Shown: positions 47,902 to 58,742 of the stretch, in pieces
Numbering within the stretch: the stretch's first letter is position 1
Layout of the letters: every line of letters begins with the position of its first letter
Source of the DNA: CAXMQZ01 sp963719055
GTDB lineage: Bacteria; Acidobacteriota; Thermoanaerobaculia; Multivoradales; JAHEKO01
Direction: 5' to 3'
DNA: 64,000 nt
Assembly (NCBI GenBank): GCA_963719055.1
Contig: CAVRAU010000022.1
Span: 170,813 to 234,812 of the forward strand
Position numbers and translations under genes: made by a program
The notes under the pieces: model-generated
What the model was told of the DNA's origin: nothing
Databases searched by the model: none
Seen by the model: the letters and a program-made list of their open reading frames with translations, nothing else

Positions 47902-50209
47902 ATGGCGTTTCGTGGCGATCAGAGCGGGGGCAAGAGCAGGGGCGGTAGCCGTCACATCGGCACCAGCCCCCCACGCCCCGACGGCGTACCCAAGGCCGCC
48001 GGCAGCCATACCTACGCCGACGATTTTCAGATCGAAGGAATGTATTGGGGCGCGACTCTTCGCAGCCCTCATGCCCACGCCCGCATCCGGTCGATCCGAT
48101 GGCAACAAGACCAGGCGCCCGAGGGCTCGGTCTGTGTGACAGTCGCCGACCTCACCGGCCCCAACAGCGTCCTCCTGGTCAAAGATGACTGGCCGATTCT
48201 CGCGGACGGCGTGGTGCGCCACGTCGGTGAGCCCGTCGCGCTGGTCGCCGCACCGACAAAGGAAGCGGCGCGGGCTGCGCTCGCAGCAGTCGAAGTGGAG
48301 TACGAACCGCTAGAGCCGATCCTCGACCTCGAGGCCGCAGAGTCCGAGCCACCCCTCGCCAAGCTGGATCTCGATCACGGCAATGTCGATCAGGCTTTCG
48401 ACGAGGCCCATCTGATCGTGGAGGGCACCTACTCCACCGGCTATCAGGAGCACATCTACATCGAGTGCCAGGCGATGACAGGTTGGCTGGAAGAGGATGG
48501 CACCGTGGTGGTCAAGGGCTCCATGCAGTGCCCCTACTTCGTGCACAAGTCGCTCAAGCACGCCCTCGGACTCGATGACGACAAGGTTCGGGTCATCGGG
48601 ATGCCCGTCGGCGGGGGCTTCGGTGGCAAGGAGGACTACCCCAGCGTCATCGCGCTCCACACACTCCTGCTGGCGAAGGCATGTGGTCGCCCGGTTCGCA
48701 TCGCCTACGATCGACACGAGGACATCATCAGCACCACCAAGCGACACCCCTCGCGGATCCGTCATCGCACAGCCGTCGACGCAGAGGGTCACCTCACGGC
48801 TATGGACATCCAGATCGTGCTGGATGGCGGCGCCTACACGACTCTTTCGCCAGTCGTCTTGTCGCGGGCGGTGCTCCACGCGGCAGGGCCGTATCGATGT
48901 CCCAACGTGCGGGTCCGGGGCCGGGTGCTGAGAACCAACACCGCCACCAACGGGGCCTTCCGGGGCTTCGGCGCACCCCAGGCTCAGTTCGCGACCGAAC
49001 GGCAGATGGACCGACTGGCCCGCCGACTGGGAATCGATCCGCTGGAGATACGCCTGCGCAACGTCCTGGAAGCCGGGGACTCGTTGCCCACGGGGCAGGT
49101 CCTGGATGACAGCACTGCGGCAAGGCTCTGTCTGGAGACCGCGGCCAGAAAGACCAACTTCCGCGACCGATGGAAGGGGTTCGAGGAGGATCGCCGCCAG
49201 TCAGCGGACGGCGAAGCCACACGCGGCCTGGGCATCAGTCTTTTCTTTCACGGCGCCGGCTTCACCGGCAACGGCGAGAAGACTCTGGAATCGAAGGTGC
49301 GTGCCCGTCTATTGCAGGATGGCCGAATCGAGGTACAGACAGCGGCAGTGGAAATGGGGCAAGGCTGTGATGTCCTCTTCCCCATGTTGGCCTGCGAAGC
49401 TACGGGCCTTCAGGTCGAAGACATCGTGATCGCGGCAGCCCGACACCGCCACGGTCCCCGACTCGGGTCCCAGTGTGGCCTCGCGCACCTCGATGATCGT
49501 CGGCAGCGAAGTCGGCGCGGTCGTCAAGGATGTCTGCGACCGGGTCGTCGGCTGGTGGCTGGAGTTGGAGGGCTGGTCGGGAATCCCGGTGATCGAAGAC
49601 GGAGTCGTTCGTGTCTCCGGCAACGAGCACTCGTTCCGCGAGGTGGCCCGGGAGTACGTACGCCGTCAGGGCGAGTTGGAGCTCTCGCGGCAACACGAGC
49701 CGCCTGAGTGGCAGGTCTTCGACGATCAGACCTACCAGGGCGTGGCTTATCCCACCTACGGCTGGGGCGCCGACGTGGTGGAGCTGGTGGTGGATCCCGA
49801 CACTCTCGAAACCAAGCTCGATCAGGCAACGGCGGTCTGCGAAGTTGGGCGAGTGCTCCATCCGACCCTCTGCCGAGGCCAGATCGAGGGCGGCACTCTG
49901 CAGGCCCTGGCTTGGGGTTTGATGGAAGAGATCAAGGTCGAGGACGGCCGTTATCTGAACGATCGTCTGGCCACCTACATCATCCCCACCTTCAAGGACA
50001 GCCCGAAGATCGATGTCCAGCTGTTGGAAAAGCCCTGGAAGGGTGGGCTGGTGGGAGCGAAGGGTGTCGGTGAGCTACCGATGGATGGCGGCGCACCGGC
50101 GGTGGCGGCGGCACTTGAGAACGCCACGGGTCTGGCAGTGGACACCATCCCGGCGACCCCGGAACGACTCTTCGAATGGCAACAGAAGGGACAGACCGTT
50201 GAAGACTGA
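47902..50209 (+). CDS. xdhA: xanthine dehydrogenase molybdenum-binding subunit, one frameshift
   Basis: About 768 residues of the xanthine-dehydrogenase large-subunit type. RSPHAHARIRSI, GEPVALVAAPTKEAA, PVGGGFGGKEDYPSV, NTATNGAFRGFGAPQ and EMGQGCDV are molybdopterin-domain motifs. A frame change near 49440 leads to PDTATVPDSGPSVASRTSMIVG; the C-terminal VCEVGRVLHPTLCRGQIEGG and GAKGVGELPMDG contains the conserved active-site Glu in GVGE. It oxidises purines such as hypoxanthine or xanthine together with the two subunits encoded downstream. The 3' end overlaps the 2Fe-2S gene by 11 bases. Confidence 0.9.
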
Positions 50210-50663
50210 GCTGCAGATCAACGGCGAGACCGTCGCCCTCGAAGGCGAGCCCATGGCGCGGCTGCTCGACGTGTTGCGCGAACAACTGGGTCTGACGGGC
50301 ACCAAAGAGGGTTGCGGCGAGGGCGAGTGTGGCGCCTGTACCGTGCTGATCGATGGCGAGCCGATCCTGTCTTGCCTGACCCCGCTCTTCCAGTGCAAAG
50401 GCAAGCGAATCGACACAATCGAGGGGATCGCTGCCGGACAAGCCAAGGAGTTCATCGAGGGCTTCGTGGCCACCGGCGGTGTCCAATGCGGTGCTTGCAC
50501 TCCGGGAGTCATCATTTCCGCCTGGGCCCTGCTGCAAAGGAACGACGATCCGACAAGAGAAGAGGTCGAGGATGCCCTGGCCGGCAATCTCTGCCGCTGC
50601 ACCGGCTATGAGGGCATCCATCGAGCATTCGAGGCGCGGAAACAATCGGAGAACGAGGGATAG
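50199..50663 (+). CDS. xdhC: xanthine dehydrogenase 2Fe-2S subunit
   Basis: An intact 154-residue ferredoxin-like subunit with cluster one CGEGECGACTVLIDG plus ILSCL, and cluster two QCGACTPG and LCRCTGYEGI. TTG 50199 is chosen because KTELQINGE directly follows and GAAGGGA precedes it; the N-terminus matches family length. It passes electrons from the molybdenum centre to the FAD subunit. The gene order (Mo subunit, 2Fe-2S, FAD) differs from the usual xdhA-xdhB-xdhC order in E. coli. Confidence 0.93.
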   Translation: MKTELQINGETVALEGEPMARLLDVLREQLGLTGTKEGCGEGECGACTVLIDGEPILSCLTPLFQCKGKRIDTIEGIAAGQAKEFIEGFVATGGVQCGACTPGVIISAWALLQRNDDPTREEVEDALAGNLCRCTGYEGIHRAFEARKQSENEG

Positions 50664-50666
50664 GTC

Positions 50667-51500
50667 ATGCGCGCGGTCTCTCCCAAGTCCCTCGACGAAG
50701 CGATCCGCTTCCTTTCGGAGCACCCCGAGCTGCGACCGGTGGCTGGCTGTACCGATCTCCTGGTGGCAGACCCGCAGGTGATCGACGCGCTGCCAGGTGT
50801 GATGGACTTGTTGTCGGTCCCCGAGCTGCGAGGCATCCGCTGGGTCGATGAGACCCTGGAGATCGGCTCCACCGCAACCTTTTCAGAGATCGGCGCCTCC
50901 AAAACGGTGCAGCAGAACTTCCCTTCCCTCGCCGAAGCCGCAAGACAGATCGGCGGGTGGCAGATCCAGAACCGCGCCACCCTGGGTGGCAACATGGCCA
51001 ATGCCAGTCCAGCTGGCGATTCACTGCCCGTACTGCTGGCTCTCGATGCTGCGGTTGTGCTGGTCGGGCCACAAGGCGAGCGCACCATGGCCTACAGCGA
51101 GTTCCACACCGGCTACCGCCAGACAGCCATCCAGCCCGGCGAGATCATCGGCCGAATCCGCCTTCCCAGACCTCGTCCCGATACCGTCCAACTCTTCCGC
51201 AAAGTGGGAACCCGCGAGGCCCATGCCATCAGCAAGATCGTGGTGGCCCTGGCGGGCAGGGTCGAAGACGGGAAGATCGCCGAGTACCGCCTCGCCGCTG
51301 GCAGCATGGCGCCGATACCGGTCCGATTCCCATCCGTAGAAGAGGCCATCGTCGGTCGGGTGGCTGATGGGGAGACAGCCGATCTCGCCGGCCGTCTCGC
51401 CACCGACTCCGTCCAACCGATCGACGACGTGCGCTCTACCGCCGCCTATCGCCGCTTCGCCCTGGAGCGAGTGGTGCGGCGACTGACTCTGAGTCTGTAG
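50667..51500 (+). CDS. xdhB: xanthine dehydrogenase FAD-binding subunit
   Basis: An intact 277-residue protein of the CO-dehydrogenase flavoprotein type: VSPKSLDEAIRFLSEHPELRPVAGCTDLL (motif LRPVAGCTDLL), EIGSTATFSEI, IQNRATLGGNMANASPAGDS (motif RATLGGNMANASP) for FAD, and KVGTREAHAISKIVVAL. It begins three bases after the 2Fe-2S gene. It should donate electrons to NAD or another acceptor. Nothing looks unusual. Confidence 0.93.
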   Translation: MRAVSPKSLDEAIRFLSEHPELRPVAGCTDLLVADPQVIDALPGVMDLLSVPELRGIRWVDETLEIGSTATFSEIGASKTVQQNFPSLAEAARQIGGWQIQNRATLGGNMANASPAGDSLPVLLALDAAVVLVGPQGERTMAYSEFHTGYRQTAIQPGEIIGRIRLPRPRPDTVQLFRKVGTREAHAISKIVVALAGRVEDGKIAEYRLAAGSMAPIPVRFPSVEEAIVGRVADGETADLAGRLATDSVQPIDDVRSTAAYRRFALERVVRRLTLSL

Positions 51501-51574
51501 AACCGCTCCTCTCGGGAGCACCGAGGCAAGATCACCGGATTCGATACACAAACCTTCCACAAAGGGGGTCATTC

Positions 51575-53568
51575 ATGTCCAAGGATTCACGTTCAGCCGG
51601 TACCTGGCAGGCGATGCTGGCCTTTTGCGCTCTGTTGACGGGCTCGGCTGCCTATGGCGAAGTCGCCACCCGCACTGCCAACAATGGCAATGTGATCCTG
51701 GAGGCGGTGCCCGAGGTGTCGCAGGAAATCGTCGAGGCACTGAACCGTTTCCAGAATGTCCGTAGTGCGAGCTTTCAGGATTGGAGCGAGGACGGCGAGT
51801 CCATCTACATCCGGACTCGATTCGGCAACACCACGCAGCTGCATCACGTGGCCGTGCCGGGCGGGGCTCGGCGGCAGGTCACCTTCCTCCCGGAGCCGAT
51901 TGGCGGCACCCAGAGAAGGCCTGAGAGCTCGCAGCTGCAGTTCGGCATGGACGAGGGTGGCGGGGAGTTCTATCAGCTGTTTCTGTTGGATCCGGAGTCC
52001 GGCGATTCCTGGCGGCTGACGGACGGCGAGTCGCGCAACGGCTCGGCCACCTGGAGTCATGACGGCAAGTGGCTCGCGTACCGAAGCACGCGTCGCAACG
52101 GCAGATCCAACGATGTCTGGATGATGGTGGCCGACAAGCCCGACGAGGCGAAGATGGTCCTCGAGTCGCCCGACGGTACCGGGTGGAGCCCGATCGACTT
52201 CAACCGTGAGGGTACAAAGCTCCTCATCGGCAACTACGTCAGCGTCACCGACTCGCGAATCCATCTGCTGGATCTTGCCTCGGGTGAGAGTCGGCTCTTG
52301 GCCGGAGGCGGCGAGCCCAGCAGCGTCAATCGGGCCTTCGAGTTCGACCCGGAAGGCAAGGGTTTCTACCTGATCACCGACCAGGGCAGCGAGTACAGGC
52401 GATTGGCGTATATGGATCTCGAGAGTCGGCAAGATCGAGATCATTACCGATGACATCGACTGGGATGTCGACAACTTCACTCTCAGCGACGACGGCGCGC
52501 GGGCGGCTCTTCGAGGTCAACGAGGACTGCCATCAGTCGTCTCTATCTGATGAACCCCGAGACGCGTGAATACCGTCGGGTCGAGCAGATTCCGACGGGC
52601 CTGATCTCGGGCCTGAGCCTTCAGCCCCGATGGGCGGCGCCTGGCCATGAACCTCAACACCTCGCAGACACCGAACGACGTCTTCACCCTGGAGTTGGGC
52701 GAGGATCCGCTGAGCGCCACGGCTCTGACCCGCTGGACTCACAGCGAGGTCGGTGGGTTGGACACCGACGAGTTCATCGTGCCCGAGCTCATCCACTACC
52801 CCACCTTTGACGATCGACAGATCCCGGCCTTTGTCTACCGTCCCGATACCGAGGGACCCCACCCCGTCATCGTCCGCATCCATGGTGGACCCGAGGGGCA
52901 GGCGACGCCGGGGTTTTCCAGCACCTATCAACTCTGGCTGGCGGAGCTCGGCGCCGCGGTGATCGTGCCCAATGTCCGCGGCTCGACCGGCTACGGCAAG
53001 GAATACGTCAGGTTGGACAACGGCTTCCAGCGGGAGGATTCGGTCAAGGACATCGGGGCGCTGCTGGATTGGATCGAGACCCAGCCGGATCTGGACGAGG
53101 ACTCGGGTGATGGTCTACGGGGGCAGCTATGGCGGCTACATGGTCCTGGCGACACTCATGCACTACAGCGACCGGCTGCGCGGCGCGGTCGATATCGTCG
53201 GTATCAGCAACTTCGTGACCTTTCTCGAAAACACCCAGGACTATCGGCGTGATCTACGCCGAGTCGAGTACGGCGATGAGCGGGATCCCGAGATGCGGGC
53301 TCACCTGGAGAAGATCTCTCCCAACAACAACGCCGACCGCATCACGGCGCCGCTTTTTGTGGCGCAAGGCCAGAACGACCCGCGGGTGCCGGTCACCGAA
53401 TCCCAGCAGATCGTCGCAGCGGTGCGCGGGGCTGGGTACGACGTCTGGTATATGAACGCCTTGAATGAGGGGCATGGGTTCAGGAAGAAGGAAAACAGTG
53501 ATCTGTACCAACAGATCGTGGTGATGTTCTTCCAGAAGCACCTCGGGATCGCGGAGGCCGCACCCTGA
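51575..53568 (+). CDS. S9-family (prolyl-oligopeptidase-like) peptidase, frameshifted
   Basis: About 665 residues, exported (MLAFCALLTGSAAYG signal). The first 290 residues form beta-propeller blades (SFQDWSEDGESIYIRT, ATWSHDGKWLAYRS). After frame changes near 52430, 52515 and 52630, FVYRPDTEGPHPVIVRIHGGPEGQ (motif VIVRIHGGPEG) begins the alpha/beta-hydrolase domain; NVRGSTGYGKEY, the nucleophile MVYGGSYGGYMVL (Ser), QGQNDPRVPV (Asp) and NEGHGF (His) complete the triad, with one more frame change near 53105. AAGGGGG is at the ribosome site 12 bases before ATG. It removes dipeptides or cuts short peptides in the periplasm. It converges with the membrane-TPR gene seven bases away. Confidence 0.88.
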
Positions 53569-53575
53569 GGTCGAG

Positions 53576-55372
53576 CTAGCCGCTACTTGATTTGCCGACC
53601 CGGCCGGCGCTGTCTAGAACGCGTGCCAGGGCCTTCTCGACGAAGGCGTTGGGTCCAAGAGCGAGCGCCCGTCGAAGCTCTTCCTCGGCTCGATCGAAGT
53701 CGCCGCTGTAGAAGCTGATCAAGCCGTGGAAATAGAGCGCCCTCTGGCAGGCGGGCTCGAACTGGAGAATCTGGTCGAGCTCCCCGCGAGCGTGCGAGGT
53801 CCAGGCAGGGTCCTGCGCTCGCAGGTTCAGACCTTCGACCCCTCCGAAGGGCGGCAACAGCCGCAACTCGGTCCGTTCGAGCGTCGATTCGGTGGCGCTG
53901 GCCCGTCGTAGGAACAGAGCCGAGAAATCGTCCCAGTAGACGAGTGCCCACTGAGCGGGGACGATCTGGTCCACCATCTGCTGGTATTCGAACTCCGTCA
54001 GCAACAGGGAATCGACGTCCCACTTCTCCACCACTTCGTCGAGGGGCATCTGTGCCACTTCTGCCATCAGCGATGCGAACAGCAGGTTGCGGCCGTCCCA
54101 AAAGATGGGCTCCTCGAGGTGCCAGCGAAGATAGCCGCCGTAGTTCTGATGATGAAAGGGCCGCTTCGCCACTTCTTCCTCTTGTAGATACTCGACGGCC
54201 CCCGATGGGAAGTGGTGCGAGACGGGAGTCCTCTCGTGTCCGCGCCAAGCGGCCACCGCGGCAGCCGCCACGACCAGCATCGTGAAACTCACCGCGTAGA
54301 GTCGCAGCCTCGGCGAGCGCAGGAAGGACGGCGACTCGACGCTCTTGTCGCTGAAGAGCCGGACGATCACCGGCAAGCTGAAGAGAACGAAGAAGAAGAT
54401 GAACCGATGCGACTTTACGGCGAGTGCCAGAAACGCAGCAACGGTGGCCACGTCCGTCAGCGACAGGACCTTGAGCCGCTCGATGGGCAAGAGCCCCAGC
54501 AGGAGAATGGCCACGAGAAGATAGAAGCCCGCGGAGGAAGCCGGGGTGGCACCGGTGAAATGCCCCATCTCGAGGGTGTCGCCCCGAGAGGAAAGAAACC
54601 AAGCCAGCCGGAACGGATACAGCAGCACCTGGATGCCGTTGGGGTTGACCAGAGTGAGCAGCAACGAAACGACGAACAGCGAAAGATAGGGACGGTCTTT
54701 GTTGGCCTGGAGGAGAGTCGCGGAAATGAAACCACGCTCACCCTGCCAGCGACCCAGAAGAGCCTCGGTCGTCACCAGCCCCAGCACAAACAGACCAAAG
54801 AGGACCTCGCCATGGAAGTTGCCCCAGAAGAGGAACAGCAAAGCGATAGCCGCGAAGGAAAGGCGACCACCCCTGCGGTCGAACCAGACAAGCAAACCCA
54901 GCAGGATCAACACAAACAGCGAGCTGAAGAGCGAGGCGCGCAGAATCAGCTCGTCCTTGATCGCCCACAGCCCGACCGCCAGAAGGGCTACCAGAAGCGG
55001 GCTCGCGGCCGTGAGGCTGCCACCCGATCGCCAGATCATCAGGCCGAGCAGGACCGACAAGATGGCCACCACCAACGAGGCCTTGAGTGCCACCAGTGCC
55101 CAGTACCCCTTGGCGAACCAGAAGAAGTGGGTCACGACACCAAAGCCCCACTCGTGGCTGACCCAGCGTTCACCCCCGCGGGTGAAGGAAAAGATGTCGC
55201 TGGTGGGAACCTGGAGGTTTTCGACTACATACTGACCCGTCCCGAGATGAAGGAAGAGATCATCGTGGATCAAGGGCCCCGATCCCCACAAGGCCCCCAG
55301 CAATAGGACCAGGCCCAGGAAGATGAAGGTCAGTGCCCGCGAAGCCGGGGACAGAGTGTTCATTGCCGACAT
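53576..55372 (-). CDS. large membrane protein with C-terminal TPR-like repeat
   Basis: An intact 598-residue protein. The N-terminus has about eleven hydrophobic helices; the first external loop LIHDDLFLHLGTGQYV and FSFTRGGERWVSHEWGFGVV resemble GT-C-like or EpsG-like membrane enzymes. A soluble region from about residue 370 (FHHQNYGGYLRWHLEEPIFWDGR) ends with one or two TPR-like helical hairpins (FEPACQRALYFHGLISFYSGDF). It is free of frame changes. I do not recognise a defined family. ATG 55363 is a possible alternative start. It is divergent from nothing nearby; the feoB gene ends 50 bases upstream on the same strand. Confidence 0.72.
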   Translation of the reverse strand: MSAMNTLSPASRALTFIFLGLVLLLGALWGSGPLIHDDLFLHLGTGQYVVENLQVPTSDIFSFTRGGERWVSHEWGFGVVTHFFWFAKGYWALVALKASLVVAILSVLLGLMIWRSGGSLTAASPLLVALLAVGLWAIKDELILRASLFSSLFVLILLGLLVWFDRRGGRLSFAAIALLFLFWGNFHGEVLFGLFVLGLVTTEALLGRWQGERGFISATLLQANKDRPYLSLFVVSLLLTLVNPNGIQVLLYPFRLAWFLSSRGDTLEMGHFTGATPASSAGFYLLVAILLLGLLPIERLKVLSLTDVATVAAFLALAVKSHRFIFFFVLFSLPVIVRLFSDKSVESPSFLRSPRLRLYAVSFTMLVVAAAAVAAWRGHERTPVSHHFPSGAVEYLQEEEVAKRPFHHQNYGGYLRWHLEEPIFWDGRNLLFASLMAEVAQMPLDEVVEKWDVDSLLLTEFEYQQMVDQIVPAQWALVYWDDFSALFLRRASATESTLERTELRLLPPFGGVEGLNLRAQDPAWTSHARGELDQILQFEPACQRALYFHGLISFYSGDFDRAEEELRRALALGPNAFVEKALARVLDSAGRVGKSSSG

Positions 55373-55421
55373 ATTGGCACAGCCGACCGTCTGCGGAAAT
55401 GAGCGGTCGGGTCGGGTCGGA

Positions 55422-57671
55422 CTAACCAGCGACGATGCGCCAGACCTGGGCGACCACGAAACAGAGCACCACGCCCATGGCCACGGGCAGCAAGGCGGCG
55501 ACCGTCGTCCACTTGGCGCTCCGGGTCTCTTTGTAGATCGTGTAGATGGTCGTGGAGCAAGGATTGTGGACGAGGCTGAACAGCATGAGATTGATGGCCA
55601 TCAGCAGCGTAAAGCCACCGGCCTGCAGCACGCCGGAAGTGGCCATCTCCGAGTCGAGCTCGAACATCACACCGGCCCCGCCGCCAACCTCCTGCATGCC
55701 GGTGACCAGCACGGTCAGCATGAGGATCGTGGGGATGACGATCTCGTTGGCGGGGATGGCGATGATGTAGGCCAGCAGGATGATGCCGCTCAGGCCCAGC
55801 AGCCAGCCGAAAGGATCGAGAGCGTTGATGATGTAGGCGGCGAGACTGACGCCGCCGATGTGGATGTTCGAGACCAGCCAGATGACCGCGCCCGCCGGCA
55901 GGGCGAAGATGATCGCCCGCCAGAGGATGATGAGTGTGCGATCGATGATCGAGGTATAGATCGTCTGCAGGATCCTGGGCGGTCGATAGGGTGGCAGCTC
56001 GAGGTTGAAAGTCGACACCTCGCCGCGCAAGACCGTCCTCGAGAGCAGCCACGAGGTGGCGAAGGTCAAGAAGACTCCTAGCAACGCGACGCCGACCACG
56101 GCCAGGGCCGAGATCAGACCTGCAAGGTAGGCCGGCGCCAGGCCGCCGACGAAGATCGACGCGATCAGGATCTGCGTCGGCCAGCGACCGTTACAGAGAG
56201 CGAAGTTGTTGGTGATGATGGCGATCAACCGCTCCCGTGGACTGTCGATGATGCGGGTGGAAACGATGGCCGCCGCGTTGCAGCCCCAACCCATGGCCAT
56301 GGTCAGAGCCTGCTTGCCGTGGGCGCCGACCCGTTTGAAGGCGCGGTCGAGGTTGAAGGCCACTCGGGGCAGATAGCCGAAGTCCTCGAGCAGCGTGAAC
56401 AGGGGGAAGAAGATGGCCATGGGTGGCAGCATGACGCTGACGACCCAGGCCGTGGCCAGATACATTCCGTCGATCAGCAGTCCATCGAGCCACCAGGGCA
56501 TGCCGATGGCCGCGGCGCCACTCTTGAGCAGCGGATGGGCGGTATCGATCAGCAGCTCGGCCAACATCCGGGACGGCACGTTGGCACCGGCAATGGTGAT
56601 CCAGAAGACGGCGGTGAGCATCAGCAGCATCAGGGGGAAGCCGAAGACGCGGCTGGTCACCAAGCGATCGATGGTGCGATCCAGATCGAAACGGGGTTGC
56701 TCGCCCGAGCGGGTGACCGCGCGGTCGGCGATACGCGCCGCCTCGGTGTAGATTCCTTCCATGAGCTGCAGGTGAAAGTCCTTGCCGACCTGCCAGCGCA
56801 GTTGGTCGGCGGTGGCGAAAACCGAGTCGCGCTCGACGGGATGATGCTCGACGTCTCCGTCTCCAACCCGTCGCCGGTCTCGGCGCCGGCGCCAGGATCC
56901 CGAAGATCCCCCAACTCTCCCGTGCGCACGGCCTCTTCGATGCGCTCATCACCGTCGAGCAAGCGGAGAGCGACCCACTGGGGGTTCGGCAGCTCCGGGA
57001 AAGCATCCTGGACTTCGCCGGACAGACGTCGCACGGCGCGCTTGAGGGCCGCTGATTGCCCACCGACACGACGGGGCTTGGGAACGACCTCCCCAGAAGC
57101 CACTTCAGCGATGGTCTGATTGAGCTGTTCGAGACCTTCGCCAAACCGGGCCGACGTCGGCACCACCGGCACCCCGAGATCGCGGGCCAGCCGCCGATCG
57201 TCGATCTCCAGGCCCTTTGCGACGCGCCTCGTCCATGAGATTCAGACAGACGACGACTCGATCTGTGATTTCCAGAACCTGCAGCACGAGATTGAGATTG
57301 CGCTCCAAACGCGTGGCGTCGACAACGATGACCGTCACATCGGGCTGACCGAAGAGGATGAAGTTGCGGGCGATCTCCTCATCGACACTGGCAGAGAGCA
57401 GCGAATAGGTGCCGGGCAGGTCGACGAGCTTGTATCGGCTGTCGCCGAAGGCGAAACCACCCTCTGCCCGAGCGACCGTCTTGCCCGGCCAGTTGCCGGT
57501 GTGCTGGTGCAGCCCGGTCAGGGCGTTGAAGACGGTGCTCTTGCCGGTATTGGGATTGCCGGCCAACGCGACCACGTAGTCCCAGCTCTCCATGTCGACG
57601 CCGAGCTTGACGAGATTGGCGACGTTGTGGGCCGGGCAGGTGGCGCAGTTGGCCGGCGAAGGATGACTCAT
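55422..57671 (-). CDS. feoB: ferrous iron transporter FeoB, frameshifted
   Basis: About 748 residues. An unusual Cys-containing N-terminal tail (NCATCPAHN) precedes the G domain: G1 GNPNTGKST (38-46), G2 NWPGKTVARAEG, G3 VDLPGTYSLLS and G4 LNLMDEA. Frame changes near 57210 and 56860 lie in the helical linker. The membrane domain is intact: FGFPLMLLMLTAVFWITI, LEDFGYLPRVAF, GWGCNAAAIVSTR, FALCNGRWPTQIL and NEIVIPTIL. FeoB imports Fe2+ under low oxygen. Its ATG overlaps the stop of the DtxR-FeoA gene (ATGA). No free FeoA or FeoC gene is present; FeoA domains are in the coupled regulator. Confidence 0.93.
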
Positions 57672-58681
57672 CGTTCCACCTGTATCTGATCGGCTTGTTC
57701 ACGACGCAAGGCAATGACCGCACCGCGGATGCGATAGCCGGTAGGGTCGCCCGCGGGGCTGCGGATCTCGGCCAGCACCTCTGTTCCCGGGATGAGACCC
57801 AGATCGAGCATGCGACGGCGCTCCTGGGGTCGCAGGAAGGGAGATATGGAAACCACTTTGGCGCTCTCACCAGGTTCGAGACCGGAGAGCTTCTCGAAGG
57901 GGCCGGTCATCTCCTCATCGTGCGTCAGGGCGACGACCGAGAGGTTTGCCGCCAACACAGGGGCCAGGACATGCTCTTCAGATTCGGCCTCGAAGCGGAT
58001 GCGCTCGGGCGAAGCTTCCACCAGGCGTACTCGCATGCCCGGATGCAGGCCTTCGGCCACCAATTGCGCGTAGATCGCCTCGGGCTCGTCTTCGACGTGG
58101 ACGATCTCCGCCAGTGTGTCTGGCTCCAGCTCGGTCAGCGGCCGTCCCTGAGGAGGCAGGATGTCGCCACCCGAAGTAGGGATGGGGTCGCCGTGGGGGT
58201 CGTAGCGGGGATGCCCCATGCGCGCCGCCATGGCCTCAGCCTCTTCAGGCGACGTGGTGTGCTCGTGAAGCTCGGCCTTCTGGTGCCACACGGCGGGGTC
58301 GTAGCCGGTCTCGTCCGAGAGATGGCGTTCCCAGAGTCTGTGAATGCGAACGACTCGCAGAGCGTAGGTGCGCCCATCGGACGTCAGGCGATAGCCGCCC
58401 TCCACCGGTTGGATCAGCTCGCGGGCCTCCAACTGCTGAAGGATCTCGGCTGCCCGGTTGCCCGAGATGGCGAGGACTCCCGCGAGGCTCTGTAGATTGC
58501 CGATGCGACCCTTGTACTCGCAGTCGAAAATGTGCTTCAGGGCGTCCTCTGTGAGCACTCTCTCCGAGGCGCGGAAGGCGCGGCGCAGTCTCCAGATCAA
58601 GCCGCTGTCGGGCCAGAAAAGGACGACGGCACCCACCAGCAGAACCATGACAGAGATAAGTGCGAGGCGCGGATCGATCAT
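57668..58681 (-). CDS. membrane-anchored DtxR-family regulator fused to two FeoA domains
   Basis: An intact 337-residue protein. Residues 8-25 are one membrane helix (ISVMVLLVGAVVLFW), followed by a basic stretch. A winged helix-turn-helix of the DtxR/MntR type spans about 45-105. The dimerisation and metal-binding region WHQKAELHEH...HPRYDPHGDPIP retains the His/Glu ligands, with Asp where DtxR has the metal-site Cys, as in MntR-like proteins. Two SH3-like FeoA domains follow (about 185-255 and 265-335; the second has LGLIPGTEV). It is co-translated with feoB. It may both sense metal and contact FeoB. The palindrome at 58743-58768 is its likely operator. Confidence 0.85.
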   Translation of the reverse strand: MIDPRLALISVMVLLVGAVVLFWPDSGLIWRLRRAFRASERVLTEDALKHIFDCEYKGRIGNLQSLAGVLAISGNRAAEILQQLEARELIQPVEGGYRLTSDGRTYALRVVRIHRLWERHLSDETGYDPAVWHQKAELHEHTTSPEEAEAMAARMGHPRYDPHGDPIPTSGGDILPPQGRPLTELEPDTLAEIVHVEDEPEAIYAQLVAEGLHPGMRVRLVEASPERIRFEAESEEHVLAPVLAANLSVVALTHDEEMTGPFEKLSGLEPGESAKVVSISPFLRPQERRRMLDLGLIPGTEVLAEIRSPAGDPTGYRIRGAVIALRREQADQIQVER

Positions 58682-58742
58682 CGTTTCCCTTTTTGGTCGT
58701 TGGGGCTCGAGCCTGGGACAGAGCGTTCAAGGCTCTAGAAAG

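Noticed and set aside
54212..55306. Plus-strand open frame of 364 codons opposite the membrane-TPR gene
   Set aside because: Charged, low-complexity antisense translation with no recognisable fold, whereas the minus strand is an intact membrane protein.
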